From: Lonicera japonica
Taxonomy: Eukaryota > Streptophyta > Magnoliopsida > Dipsacales > Caprifoliaceae
Assembly (NCBI GenBank): GCA_021464415.1
Contig: CM038465.1
Span: 82,866,919 to 82,930,918, forward strand
Length of the DNA: 64,000 nt
Reading direction: 5' to 3'
In this document: positions 43,244 to 55,420 of the stretch, in pieces
Layout of the letters: each line of letters opens with the position of its first letter
How positions within the stretch are numbered: the first letter of the stretch is position 1
The notes under the pieces: generated by a model
Told to the model about the DNA's origin: nothing
What the model saw: the letters and a program-made list of their open reading frames with translations, nothing else
The model's database searches: none
Program-made: the position numbers and the translations under genes

Positions 43244-45233
43244 TGTGACGCCCCAAATCCCGTTAAGAGGATTCACCCTCCGAGACCTGGTTAATCACGG
43301 AGCCGTACTCGACGGCGATCCAAAATTAGATAAACATAGAACAATAAGCAATGATTATATCCATGAAACTGAAATTCACACCATAACCATATCATACAAA
43401 GTATATGTTACAGGCCTCTAATGAGGTTCCAAAACATAAGTCTACAATCCTTAATTTACATATCAGTCATAGAGGAAATATACATATTACATATCACATC
43501 GCAAGTGTAAACAAAATTTTAAGACCAATGGTCCTTCCATTTGAAGGACCCTCAATTAACTATAAGGTAGGAAATGAGGCAGTCTAAGAAGCGTTGTCCT
43601 TCCTTTTCCCCTTTCCCGACGAACCTGTAGAAGTACCTATATAGAAAATAGTAGTAGTGAGTCAAACTGACTCAGTGGGAATCATATAATAGATTAAATT
43701 TAGAAAAAGTAGCAAGGCCTTCTTTACTCCTCATATATATACACATATATATGTAAGTAGCTTATGTCAACAACCTTGTAATACAACTGATACGGGTTTC
43801 ACCCCAGAACTCATGAATCCCAAGTCTCAACGATAACAGCGTCTATCCAAGCGTACAACCAGGTCTGCATTTCGTGGCCTTTCAACCACGTGGCAGCAGG
43901 GCCTCCCGTTATTTTCCGTGCACGGTTTCGGGTCTTGCACCCAGGGGCTCTCTGTCCCAACTTAAGTCTCAATCGTTAGAGACGAACCTGGGACCTATCA
44001 TGGACTAGTGCTAGCAATAAGCTTTTAGGCAAACCAATCATCCCACATAAAACCCGTAATGTTTTCAACATGAGATTTGTAGTATAAACCATCTCAGTAA
44101 GTAGAACAACTCGTTTAATAAGTATTTTATGAAGAAATCCAACCACTTGGACCATTATCAGTTTATATAAATATGCGTAGCAAGAATCATCAGTATACAA
44201 TCTTGTCCAAGTTGGGTTTCAGTGAAGGGAGAGTATTTGATAAGAAATCATAGTTGAATCATGCTATTTAATCAACATATAGGCTACTAGAATCATTAAT
44301 TTAAACACTGCATCATAATCTCATCATACACCCAAAGCATGTGTAGATAACTTAGGGTTTTTGGAGCTAATAGATGGTATAGTGAGAATCAAACCATAAC
44401 AAGTTAGAAAAATAGTTTTGATACTAGATTCCCACCTCTATGAAGCTCTAATTCCGAAAATGATGGTGTGGCGGTGTTTTCTCTCCCAAGAAATTGAAAC
44501 CCTAAAGCTTCGCCAAGCTTTAATGGAGGTGCGGAAGGTTGAAGACGAAGGAGAAGAAGATGACTCGGAAGCCCAAGCGTGGATCAATAGATTGGATGCC
44601 TTCCAAGCTTCAAATAACCCTCCCTTGGGTTGCTCTCAAGACCCTCACTCTCCCTTGGAATGGTTATGTCGAAGGTGCGGGAGAAATGGGGTTAAAAGGG
44701 TGAGTTTTCGGGTCAAAATTGGTCAAATACGACTTACAGGCTTACCATGATCGATCTTGAAGTGTTCTGGAGTGCTCTAGTGTGCCCATGATCGATCATG
44801 GAGTGTACCATGATCGATCATGGTGACTGCTGCAACAAATTGTCACCTTAAAATCCCAGAATGAGCCTCGAAACGTCCGAATCTTGACTCGGGCCAAACA
44901 CGAAACTTGTAGAGGGGAATGAGAGGAAGATTTGGCCGCAAACGGGGAGTCATTTGGACATCGGATGAATAAGTTATGATCTTTCAAAATTGGCCAAAAT
45001 TTAGTAAATCGCATAGAATCAAAACACACGTTTAAGATCTCGTTTTCAATTCGGACCACCCGAATGATGAAACGATTGATTATTCAAACTTAATTATACT
45101 ATAACAACATGCTCAAGGCTTGAAACTACAAGTAGGTACATTACACCATAAGAACGCTAGCCGAAATACAAGTTATCAACTACACGAAATACGACGAGAG
45201 TTTTAAAAGCAAAATAGGGCTAGGGGTGTTACA
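43244..45233 (-). repeat. 3' LTR of the Tekay element
   Basis: On minus it starts TGTAACACCCC and ends GGCGTCACA (1990 bp). Two complete palindromes lie at 44786-44801 and 44807-44824, and a damaged one at 44744. The open frames inside are not genes. Confidence 0.95.
44743..44824. repeat. Palindrome cluster in the 3' LTR
   Basis: CCATGATCGATCATGG (44786-44801) and ACCATGATCGATCATGGT (44807-44824) are perfect palindromes six bases apart; a third at 44744-44757 is broken. The block lies about 410-490 bp into the LTR in the element's sense. Confidence 0.85.
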
Positions 45234-45234
45234 A

Positions 45235-45247
45235 CCTCCCCTCCTTA
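45235..45247 (-). promoter_or_regulatory. Polypurine tract of the Tekay element
   Basis: On minus, AAGGAGGGGAGG plus a T lies directly before the 3' LTR start TGTAACACC. This is the primer for plus-strand DNA synthesis. Confidence 0.8.
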
Positions 45248-45293
45248 GGAAATTTCGTCCTCGAAATTTGGGTAAGTAATGTTAGATGGTACC

Positions 45294-48195
45294 TTAATCG
45301 AATAAATGTGGGTATTTTGCCTGAATTTCTGACTCGAGCTCCCACGTGGCTTCTTCCACGCCATGATGTTGCCAGATGACTTTCAGCAAAGGAATTATTT
45401 TATTACGAAGGACTTGTTCTTTGCGATCAACCACAGCTATTGGACATGTCTCATAAGATACATTCTCACTGATTTCAAGTTCTTCAGTCGGGACAATATG
45501 AGAGGGATCTGGTACATATTTACGAAGCATCGATACATGAAATACATTGTGAACACGTTGCAGTGAAGGGGGCAAAGCTAAACGATAAGAGACCGCTCCT
45601 ACACGCTGAGTTACTTCAAACGGTCCAATATACCTCGGAGTCAACTTCCCCTTGTTTCCAAAGCGCACCACGCTATGACGAGGCTTGACTTTAAGAAAAA
45701 CGTAGTCACCCACTTCAAACTCAAGAGGTCGACGCCTCTTATCAGCGTAACTTTTCTGACGACTTTGGGATGTTATCAACCCTTGTTTGATCACCTTGAT
45801 TTTCTCAGTGGTTTCTTGAACTAATTGCGGTCCAAGTAATGAAGCTTCCCCGGCTTCGGCCCAACACACTGGCGATCTACAGGGTCTGCCATACAAGGCC
45901 TCATAAGGGGCCATACCAATACTGGTTTGAAAGCTATTATTGTAGGCGAATTCGGCTAGAGGGAGGTAGTCATCCCAATTACCCCGAAAATCTAAAACAC
46001 ATGCTCTAAGCATATCCTCAAGAATTTGGATTGTCCTCTCTGACTGCCCATCGGTTTGAGGATGGAATACTGAACTAAAAGTCAATCTCGTGCCCATGGC
46101 TTGTTGGAGAGCTTCCCAAAATCGGGATGTAAAACGAGGGTCACGATCAGAAACAATTGACAATGGTACCCCATGGAGCCTAACAATTTCGTAGACATAG
46201 AGTTTTGCTAGCTTTTCTAAAGAATCAGTTTCACGAATCGGTAGGAAATGGGATGATTTAGTGAGTCGGTCAACAATTACCCATACTGCATCATGCTTCT
46301 TTTGTGTTCTCGGCAATCCCATGAGGAAGTCCATATTAATGTTTTCCCACTTCCACTCGGGAATAGGAAGAGGCTGAAGTTGTCCTCCGGGTTTCTGGTG
46401 TTCAATTTTGATACGTTGGCATGACAAGCAATGTGAAACAAATGTTGCTACGTCACGCTTCATACCCTGCCACCAATAAGTGCGTTTCAGATCTCGGTAC
46501 ATCTTGGTACTACCTGGATGAATGGTAAACTGGGAATTATGTGCTTCGGCTAGGATTGTTTGTTTTAGTTCATTGTTAGAAAGTGGAACTATTAATCTCC
46601 CTTTATACCGAAGGCCTCCATCCTCACCCAGGGTGACATTTTCTACTTGCTCACCAATCAGAATTCTATTCCGACAGTCTACCAAATCTCCATCACTTCC
46701 TTGACACACAATTACTTGGTTATTCAGAACCGGAGTAGCTACAAGATTAGACAAGAAGGCTATGTTTTGCCTATGACGAACCACCAGATTGTATCGCTGG
46801 AGTTCCTCAAGTAGTCTCCACTCGCAACACCTCAAGGCAGAAATAGAACCTTGTGATTTGCGACTAAGTGCATCAGCTACAACGTTGGCTTTACCCGGAT
46901 GATATTGAAGAGTGAAATCGTAGTCCTCTAAGTATTCAACCCAACGGCATTGTCTTATGTTAAGATCCTTCTGTGTAAAGATATACTTAAGGCTTTTGTG
47001 ATCAGAGAATACCTCAAATCGTTCTCCATACAGGTAATGACGCCATATCTTCAATGCAAAAACAACGGCAGCAAGTTCAAGATCATGAGTTGGATAATTC
47101 TTCTCGTGAGTCTTCAACTGACGTGACGCATATGCAATTACATGTTCAAGTTTCATGAGGACACAACCCAATCCCAACCGGGATGCATCACAATAGATAA
47201 CATATCCTAAGCCTCTCTCTGGCAAGGCAAGAATTGGAGCAGTGGTCAAGCGGTACTTCAACTCATTAAAGGATTCCTCGCAACTATCATCCCATACAAA
47301 GGGTACACCTTTTTGCGTAAGGCGTGTAAGTGGAATGGCTAAGCGTGAGAAATTCTCGACAAATCGCCGGTAGTAACCAGCCAGCCCAAGAAAGCTACGA
47401 ATTTCTAACACATTGGTGGGACGATTCCAATTCAAGACGGCCTCCACTTTAGCGAGATCCACAGAGATACCTCCTCGCGAAACAACGTGTCCCAAAAATT
47501 TCACCTCATCCCTCCAAAAATCACATTTGGAGAACTTTGCGTAGAGCTGGTGATTTCTAAGCAGCTGAAGAGCAATGCGAAGATGTTTCTTATGCTCGAC
47601 CTCGGAACGAGAATAAATAAGGATATCATCAACAAAAACCACCACAAACTGATCTAAGAAAGGTCGAAAAATGCGATTCATAAGGTCCATGAATGCGGGG
47701 TGCATTGGTTAGCTCAAAAGGCATGACCGGAACTCAAAGTGACCATAGCTGGTACGAAGGCTGTTTTGGGGATATCCGTCTCACGGACACGCAATTGATG
47801 ATAACCGATCGCAAATCAATCTTAGAGAAGAAATAAGCGCCTCGAAGTTGGTCGAATAGATCATCTATACGCGGAAGAGGGTACTTATTTTTAATGGTAA
47901 TCCGGTTGAGTTGACGATAATCAATACAAAGGCGGAGCGATCCGTCCGCCTTCTTGGCAAACAAGACTGGTGCTCCCCATGGGGACGAGCTATGTCGAAT
48001 GAACCCTTTGGATAAAAGATCATTTAGTTGAGTCTTGAGCTCACCTAGCTCTACTGGAGCCAAACGGTAAGGTGAAATAGAAATAGGTGTGGCTCCCGGT
48101 ACTAAATCAATACTGAATTCGATCTCCCGGTGCGGGGGCAATCCAGGCAAGTCATCAGGAACACACATCCAAGAACTTACTAACGATCGGGACAT
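45294..48195 (-). pseudogene. Tekay pol: reverse transcriptase, RNase H, integrase, chromodomain-like tail
   Basis: The RT N-terminus lies in a 153-residue frame (48195-47734) with [28 protein letters not shown] and FSKIDLRS. An 803-residue frame (47705-45294) continues with FVDD at residues 24-27 and YCDAS at 171-175. RNase H acidic residues are D173, E210, D235 and D278. The integrase HHCC finger is H389, H396, C426, C429, and the catalytic DD35E is D459, D520, E556. The tail (residues 775-800, [16 protein letters not shown]) is chromodomain-like, thought to guide insertion. Breaks are a frame change near 48176 and a cluster of single-base indels at about 47690-47800. Catalytic residues are intact, so the breaks may partly be assembly errors. 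Confidence 0.9.
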
Positions 48196-49927
48196 CTTGA
48201 GGAGTCAACGGCGTAATTTCGGTACTCACTATGCTTGCTAACCACCCCATATAATCTCGTTGTTCCTTCTTGAGAGCATAAGTTACTGGATATAGGTTGT
48301 ATTTCTCTCCATAAAAGACAACTTTTTCACCCCATGGATGACAGACAATGACTTTCTTAGCATGACAATCAATTGTGGCTTGGTACTTCGTTAACCAATC
48401 CATCCCAAGGATTAAATCATAAGGACTCATGTCAATTATAAGAAATCTATCCTCCATATGACAGTCGGAGTGGAGGGAGAGAATTACTGAGCAATAATGG
48501 GTTAAACAAACACTAACTCCTGTAGGCATCCCAATACTAATGGGTACTTCTAACTTCTTTGGATTCAAACCCAAACTTACAGCACATGCAATAGATATGA
48601 AGGAGTGAGATGCACCCGTATCGAATAAAACTTTAACACCAGTGTTAAAAAGAACGAGACTACCTTCCATCACAGTATGGTCCTCTTGGTTTGCCGCCGA
48701 AGTCAAATTAAAGACTCGACCCCCTTGGCTTCCCTGGCCCTGTGGCTGATTTGGACGATAGGTAGATTGTTGCTGCTGAGATAGGTAGTTCCCTTGATAT
48801 TGTCCCTGACTCGGAGTTCGATCCTGGTATGATGACTGAGATGAACGGCTTCCAAACCTACCCGACTGGCCTCTTCCACTACTTCCACCTCGGCTACGAC
48901 CACTATTATGGCTCATCTCCTCTCTTCGATTACGGTTTGGGCAATCCTTGTGATAGTGATCATAACCGCCACATATAAAACACCCAGAACGTGGCCCACT
49001 ACTGCCTCCACTGCTAGTGTTATTTCCTCCAGAAGATTCTGAACTAGAACGAGTTTTCTTGTTCCTATCCCAAGGGCCCCTCCGATCATTTCCTCTTCTC
49101 TTGTTCGCTGGTCCCATAAGATGGGCGGTTTGTTCAAATTGGCTATCGAGCTTAAGAGCTGCTTCAACACAAGCTTTGTAATTGGGAAATTCAGTGAAAC
49201 CCATTATACGGCGATATTGAACTCTAAGGCCATTGAGGAATCTCTCTTGCTTTTGCTGATCAGAAGTCCCCATCACATACATGCTTAGCTCCTCGAACTT
49301 AAGACAATACTCCTCAACCGACATTCTACCCTGAATCAAGTTGTAGAACTCATCTCACTTTGCTCTACAGTATGCATCAGACACGTACTTATCACGAAAG
49401 GCTCTATCAAACTCAACCCAACCAGCAATCACATTAAGTCCACCGATGGACCTCCACCATCGTAGTGCACTTCCCTCAAGCTTTAAAGAAGCGAATCCAA
49501 CCCACATTTGCTCAAGGGCATTCAATATTCTGAGTTGGGAGTGGATATGGTAAAGCCATCCTTCAGCGGCTTCGGGTCCAGGTGACCCGTCAAACTTTGG
49601 TGGCTGTAAACGATTAAATTCCTTAAGGTAATAAACCTCATCGCCCTCCCCTCCTTGAGGGTCATGCTCAACATTCACCACATCTTCATCATCATTGGTA
49701 GTGTTCCTAGGAGCTCGGGTGTGGCTAGGACCGACACCGCTAGTAGTACCATGATTGTTCTTAAGGACACCGGTGAGTTTGTTGAGAAACCCACTCATCA
49801 TAGTTTCCAACCGGGCAGCCAAATCTTGATTAGAACCAACCCCGGTATCCTGATTCTCAATGGGTTCCTCCTCACCCGGATTGTCATGTTGATAAACCGG
49901 CCTCTTACTTCCTTTCTTCGGCCCCAT
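48176..49927 (-). pseudogene. Tekay gag and protease
   Basis: The likely start is the ATG at 49927 (MGPKKGSKR), 345 bases inside the primer site. The gag capsid region includes FNRLQPPKFDGSPGPEAAEG, WLYHI and WWRSIGG. A zinc knuckle CX2CX4HX4C (CFICGGYDHYHKDC) lies at about 48982-48941. The region after it is Gly/Ser/Arg/Gln-rich. The protease active site VLFDTGASHSFI is at about 48640-48605. An in-frame TGA at 49357-49355, where relatives have Arg (CGA), separates two open frames; C-to-T change at a methylated CpG fits. Confidence 0.9.
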
Positions 49928-50271
49928 TCTATAAGAAGAGCAAAATATGTTTAGTACCACAAGTATCACAGGATAACTGGAATTGAAAGACGAAGTGAAC
50001 ATCGGGGAATAAGAAAAAACCTTCGTAGAACCCAATTGACCATCTTGTTTCGATTCTAGTTAGTGGTAGTATACTAATGATTTATAGTATAGTCATCCGT
50101 TGCGCGGTAGCTGACTATAATATAACCCATTAGTCCCTCTGCTACTACGCTAGAAACAAAAAACGGGCTCCTCGAGTTTCTCCCAATCTTAATAATTAGA
50201 ATGGATAGAATCAACACGAAATCGAATTTCCTATTCTACCCCACTCTCGGTGAAAGGAAAAGAAACCTATG

Positions 50272-50284
50272 CCTCTGATACCAA
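50272..50284 (-). promoter_or_regulatory. Primer-binding site (tRNA-iMet type) of the Tekay element
   Basis: On minus, TGGTATCAGAGGC starts two bases after the 5' LTR. TGGTATCAGAGC is the standard complement of the initiator methionine tRNA 3' end, so one extra G is present. Between it and the gag start is a non-coding leader (49928-50271). Confidence 0.85.
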
Positions 50285-50286
50285 CT

Positions 50287-52283
50287 TGTGACGCCCCAAA
50301 TCCCGTTAAGAGGATTCACCCTCCGAGACCTGGTTAATCACGGAGCCGTACTCGACGGCGATCCAAAATTAGATAAACATAGAACAATAAGCAATGATTA
50401 TATCCATGAAACTGAAATTCACACCATAACCATATCATACAAAGTATATGTTACAGGCCTCTAATGAGGTGCCAAAACATAAGTCTACAATCCTTAATTT
50501 ACATATCAGTCATAGAGGAAATATACATATTACATATCACATCACAAGTGTAAACAAAATTTTAAGACCAATGGTCCTTCCATTTGAAGGACCCTCAATT
50601 AACTATAAGGTAGGAAATGAGGCAGTCTAAGAAGCGTTGTCCTTCCTTTTCCCCTTTCCCGACGAACCTGTAGAAGTACCTATATAGAAAATAGTAGGAG
50701 TGAGTCAAACTGACTCAGTGGGAATCATATAATAGATTAAATTTAGAAAAAGTAGCAAGGCCTTCTTTACTCCTCATATATATACACATATATATGTAAG
50801 TAGCTTATGTCAAAAACCTTGTAATACAACTGATACGGGTTTCACCCAGAACTCATGAATCCCAAGTCTCAACGATAACAGCGTCTATCCAAGCGTACAA
50901 CCAGGTCTGCATTTCGTGGCCTTTCAACACGTGGCAGCAGGGCCTCCCGTTATTTTCCGTGCACGGTTTCGGGTCTTGCACCCAGGGCTCTCTGTCCCAA
51001 CTTAAGTCTCAATCGTTAGAGACGAACCTGGGACCTATCATGGACTAGTGCTAGCAATAAGCTTTTAGGCAAACCAATCATCCCACATAAAACCCGTAAT
51101 GTTTTCAACATGAGATTTGTAGTATAAACCATCTCAGTAAGTAGAACAACTCGTTTAATAAGTATTTTATGAAGAAATCCAACCACTTGGACCATTATCA
51201 GTTTATATAAATATGCGTAGCAAGAATCATCAGTATACAATCTTGTCCAAGTTGGGTTTCAGTGAAGGGAGAGTATTTGATAAGAAATCATAGTTGAATC
51301 ATGCTATTTAATCAACATATAGGCTACTAGAATCATTAATTTAAACACTGCATCATAATCTCATCATACACCCAAAGCATGTGTAGATAACTAGGGTTTT
51401 TGGAGCTAATAGATGGTATAGTGAGAATCAAACCATAACAAGTTAGAAAAATAGTTTTGATACTAGATTCCCACCTCTATGAAGCTCTAATTCCGAAAAT
51501 GATGGTGTGGCGGTTTTTTCTCTCCAAGAAAATGAAACCCTAAAGCTTCGCCAAGCTTTAATGGAGGTGCGGAAGGTTGAAGACGAAGGAGAAGAAGATG
51601 ACTCGGAAGCCCAAGCGTGGATCAATAGATTGGATTCCTTCCAAGCTTCAAATAACCCTCCTTGGTTGCTCTCAAGACCTCACTTCCCTTGGAATGGTTA
51701 TGTCGAAGGTGCGGGAGAAATGGGGTTAAAAGGGTGAGTTTTCGGGTCAAAATTGGTCAAATACGACTTACTGCTTACCATGATCGATCATGGTCCCCCC
51801 ATGATCATCTTGAAGTGTTCTGGAGTGCTCTGTGTGCCCATGATCGATCATGGAGTGTACCATGATCGATCATGGTGACTGCTGCAACAAATTGTCACCT
51901 TAAAATCCCAGAATGAGCCTCGAAACGTCGAATCTTGACTCGGGCCAAACACGAAACTTGTAGAGGGGAATGAGAGGAAGATTTGCCGCAAACGGGGAGT
52001 CATTTGGACATCGGATGAATAAGTTATGATCTTTCAAAATTGGCCAAAATTTAGTAAATCGCATAGAATCAAAACACACGTTTAAGATCTCGTTTTCAAT
52101 TCGGGACACCCGAATGATGAAACGATTGATTATTCAAACTTAATTATACTATAACAACATGCTCAAGGCTTGAAAACTACAAGTAGGTACATTACACATA
52201 AGAACGCTAGCCGAAATACAAGTTATCAACTACACGAAATACGACGAGAGTTTTAAAAGCAAAATAGGGCTAGGGGTGTTACA
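50287..52283 (-). repeat. 5' LTR of the Tekay element
   Basis: This 1997-bp LTR is nearly identical to 43244-45233. Differences are mainly one-base indels in short homopolymers and one 20-odd-base difference in the palindrome block. Confidence 0.95.
51777..51876. repeat. Palindrome cluster in the 5' LTR (three complete copies)
   Basis: Perfect palindromes are at 51777-51794 (ACCATGATCGATCATGGT), 51838-51853 (CCATGATCGATCATGG) and 51859-51876. A damaged one lies between the first two, near 51800. The 3' LTR has lost the first palindrome, so the 5' LTR keeps the older state. Confidence 0.85.
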
Positions 52284-53067
52284 AAAAGTTCAATGGGGAG
52301 TAACATTATCCTCTGGTATTTTATGTTGATAATGTCTCTTTTGTATTAAAAATACAAATACATCGACATTATTGTCGAGTATTCTAGGGTTTTCACGAAA
52401 GAGAAATATCGAAAGGAATTCTTATCAGATTTTGCATGAAAGACTGTCATTCAGGAGATACTTTCATTCTTAAAGGAGATAATTTATGTCTCAGCCAGTG
52501 CCCCAAAATAAGGTTGAAAGAAAGAGATGCAAAAGATTCCTTACGCATTTAGTTGTAGTAGGGAGTCTGATGTATCATAAGTATGTACACATTCGGGTTT
52601 AGCGTATATAGTAAAGAAATTTGTAGATATTTAAGTAACACTATGATTATCTTCAGAGGCAGCCAATTAAAGGGTTATATGGTATTAAAGAGAACAAAAA
52701 GATTATATACTTACATATCAAAAATCATATTAGTTGGTGATCATATGGTATTCTGATTTTGATTTTTTTGGATGGGGATTATAGCTGCAAATTTTGTCGC
52801 TAGGCTACGAATTATGGATTGTGTCGAAAGACCACTTTTAACGACATTTTGTGACATAAATTGATTGTGCTATATCCAACAAACAACATAATTTTTTTGA
52901 AAATCTTAAAGCACATTGATATTAAGTTTTTTGTTGTTAAAGAAGAGTTCATTGTGTGTCTTTAAAGCATATAAGTACAAAACTCTATGATTCCGGACGT
53001 TCACTAAAGGCTTAAACATAAGTTATTTTCATGAGCATCTTGCTAATATGGGGTTTTGTATTATCGA
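52284..53067 (+). pseudogene. Ty1/copia reverse transcriptase and RNase H remnant, right part
   Basis: After the Tekay insertion the copia frame resumes: FYVDNVSFVLKI (degraded YVDD motif), KRCKRFLTHL, then an RNase H part with LRIMDCVERPL, CDINCAISNKQHNF and AHIDIKFFVVKEEFIV. Many stops. Together with 42506-43243 this is one element, interrupted by the Tekay insertion. The end is hidden by the scaffold gap at 53068. Confidence 0.75.
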
Positions 53068-53167
53068 NNNNNNNNNNNNNNNNNNNNNNNNNNNNNNNNN
53101 NNNNNNNNNNNNNNNNNNNNNNNNNNNNNNNNNNNNNNNNNNNNNNNNNNNNNNNNNNNNNNNNNNN
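53068..53167. other. Scaffold gap, 100 N
   Basis: Exactly 100 N, the usual placeholder for a gap of unknown size. Sequence to the left is copia RNase H; sequence to the right is a CACTA-type remnant. Confidence 1.
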
Positions 53168-54540
53168 TTTTTTCTTTCTCAAATTCGAGTATCTGACGAT
53201 GACGGACAATCGTTCCCGCTTCTACCGGTTCTATAAAACCTTCTGGAATTATCCTCTTGTTACTAAGATCTTTTAATTTGGCAAGTTGAGAGTTGAAGTT
53301 GTTGGATTTGGAGTTGTGTATGGAGTTATAGAAGGGGAGAGATTTGGAGTTTGTAAGGGCCTTGTTGAAGTTGCACAACTTGGAGAAAATTGTGGAGCGC
53401 GAAACATTTGACCTGTTGAAGAAACAACTTTCAGATAAGTTGCATATTTGAGTTTTACCTTTTCGAATTTTTTTGAAATTTCATTCATTACATTCTTCTC
53501 CATGTTTTGCATTTTTGATCGAATAGGAGTGATAGCTTTCACTTTGGTTTTTGAAATTGGACCTACACCATGAGTCTGTCCTTCTTGTCCTTGCCAAAAG
53601 CTTGTGTTAAGGCATCATTATCCAAAGACGTATAGCTTGCCGAGTCTTGCTACTTCTTAACTCATTCAGTTTTGCTACAAAATATGTTAGTTAATATTTT
53701 TATATGTATTTATTCAACTTATAAGTGAAATTAACAATTAAAGTTATATTTTAAAATTTACTTACAATTTCTTTAACAACATTGGGTTGAAGTTTGCCTG
53801 TTTTAGGCTGTTTTTGTGTTTCAATATATACTTCAGTCCGTTCAGGTGATCGCCTCTCGGGATCCTTGATTTTCTGTAAATGGTGCCGAAAAAAAAATTA
53901 AATAAAAGTTTGAATAACATTTGTTATACTAAAAATAGCCTACGTAATACCATTTCCTCAGTCTTCTCAGCATATGATCTTCTACCAAGACAATGAACAT
54001 CGGTCTTTAGAGACCTGTTTGCTTTATTTTTCTCCCTTTGTGACAATTTAGCCTCTGTTGCTTCGCATTCAACAAAAGTATTCCATTCAGGAATGTGAAT
54101 TCTCTCTTTACTAGGAGCCTTGTCTTTCAATGCCCTTATTTCGCTACTATCTAGGCCATTAAAGTATTTGGATCTCAACGTTTTCCTCCAATTTTTTAGT
54201 TGACTGCCATTTCTTTCATAACATTATCTTTCCACTTAGGATCAATAACAAAATCCTTACTAAGTTGTTTTCATAAGTCTTCCTTTTCGCGGTCTCAACT
54301 TGTCTCCAATCTTCATATGTCAACCCACCATTGTTTTCAAAAAGGACAAAGACCGATTGAATAAAGCAGTTTTATTTTCTATAATTTGGCCAGCGAGATT
54401 GAATTTAATGACCACTCGTTCACTTGTATTGCTAGATTGTGCATCTATAGTTGGAATACTCGAATTATCAATTGGAGTATGTTCCCTACTTTTTTTCATG
54501 ACTAGGTGAGCCATCCATTTTTTGCAATTAAACATAAATA
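53168..54540 (-). pseudogene. CACTA (En/Spm)-type plant transposase remnant
   Basis: Three minus frames together resemble the Ptta/En/Spm 'plant transposase' family (Transposase_24 type): a N-terminal part (54535-54320) with VVIKFNLAGQIIENKTALFN; a middle part (54178-53924) with IPEWNTFVECEATEAKLSQ and EKNKANRSLKTDVHCLGRRS; and a C-terminal Ser/Thr/Pro-rich part with a charged helix (53542-53273). Introns or frame changes separate them. CACTA termini were not found and the left side is cut by the gap. Confidence 0.6.
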
Positions 54541-55420
54541 TATGTCAATAGTTAAATATATTATATACAACATGTCGTATTTAAATTGATAGATAAATGG
54601 TACGAAATTCTACCTTTTCAGCACTTCGTAAAAGTTTCACTAATTCAACCATGTCATACAAATGGAAATTATAATGTATTTGGACATCAATGCTATTATT
54701 GGTAACACTTTGTTCTTAAGTTCAAGGTTTTAAAGTTAACTATAATAATTTCTTCACCTTCTTTATGCTCATGGTTTGAACACCGAATTTTTCACTACGT
54801 TGTATATCTATTAATAAAATATTTAAACATTTCTCAAATTTGTTTATCTTTTCTAACTGATGGCTTAGATTATTTTTCAATTGTTCATTTTTGATCTAAC
54901 AGATTATACATATCATTACACATATCGTGGCATGTTGGTAATTTAATCATAATTATAGCTATTTATACACCCATTAACTTTAAAAGTATTTCAAGAATAT
55001 CTAAATTCTAACTTCTTCCAAATTAATTTACTATCATCTATTAATATATAAAAAACCAAATATGAATTTTTATTAAATTAAGAATATTTACTAGCATAAA
55101 ATATGTTTTCTTGATTAACCTTTTATTACCAAATTATTGATGGCTTGGTAATTTATTTCTTTAAAAAAAAATAAAAAACGTACCAAAACATTTTTTTATA
55201 TAGATCAACATAAATTAATTATGACGATTGTAATGCTTTTTTTTTTTTTAGCAATATTTTTAGATTAATCCATCTGATCCATTCTAGCCCGATTTGAATA
55301 ATATGATAACTTTGTGATTACTATGTTGGGATCCAAGTTTTCATAACAAAACATTCACCAATTAGCTCAGATACTTTTTAATAAGTGGCTCATGCATATT
55401 GAATTTAATTATAGATAAAT
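54541..55420. other. Gene-free AT-rich stretch
   Basis: Very AT-rich with no supported ORF. It may contain non-coding parts of the neighbouring transposon. Confidence 0.4.

Larger units (their letters stand above)
43244..52283 (-). mobile_element. Full-length Tekay-type chromovirus (Ty3/gypsy)
   Basis: The 9040-bp element has two near-identical LTRs (43244-45233 and 50287-52283), a tRNA-iMet-type primer site, a polypurine tract, one gag-pol on minus and a perfect 5-bp target duplication AAAAG (43239-43243 and 52284-52288). LTR differences are mostly single-base indels, so insertion was recent. Domain order gag, PR, RT, RNase H, IN, chromodomain-like tail fits the Tekay/Del chromoviruses. Gag-pol has one in-frame stop and a few frameshifts. 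It is inserted in the reverse transcriptase of a Ty1/copia remnant. Confidence 0.95.

Noticed and set aside
43976..44750. Frames of 74 and 110 residues in the Tekay LTR (and their twins near 51016 and 51507)
   Set aside because: They are inside LTRs, differ between the two copies by frameshifts, and match no known protein.
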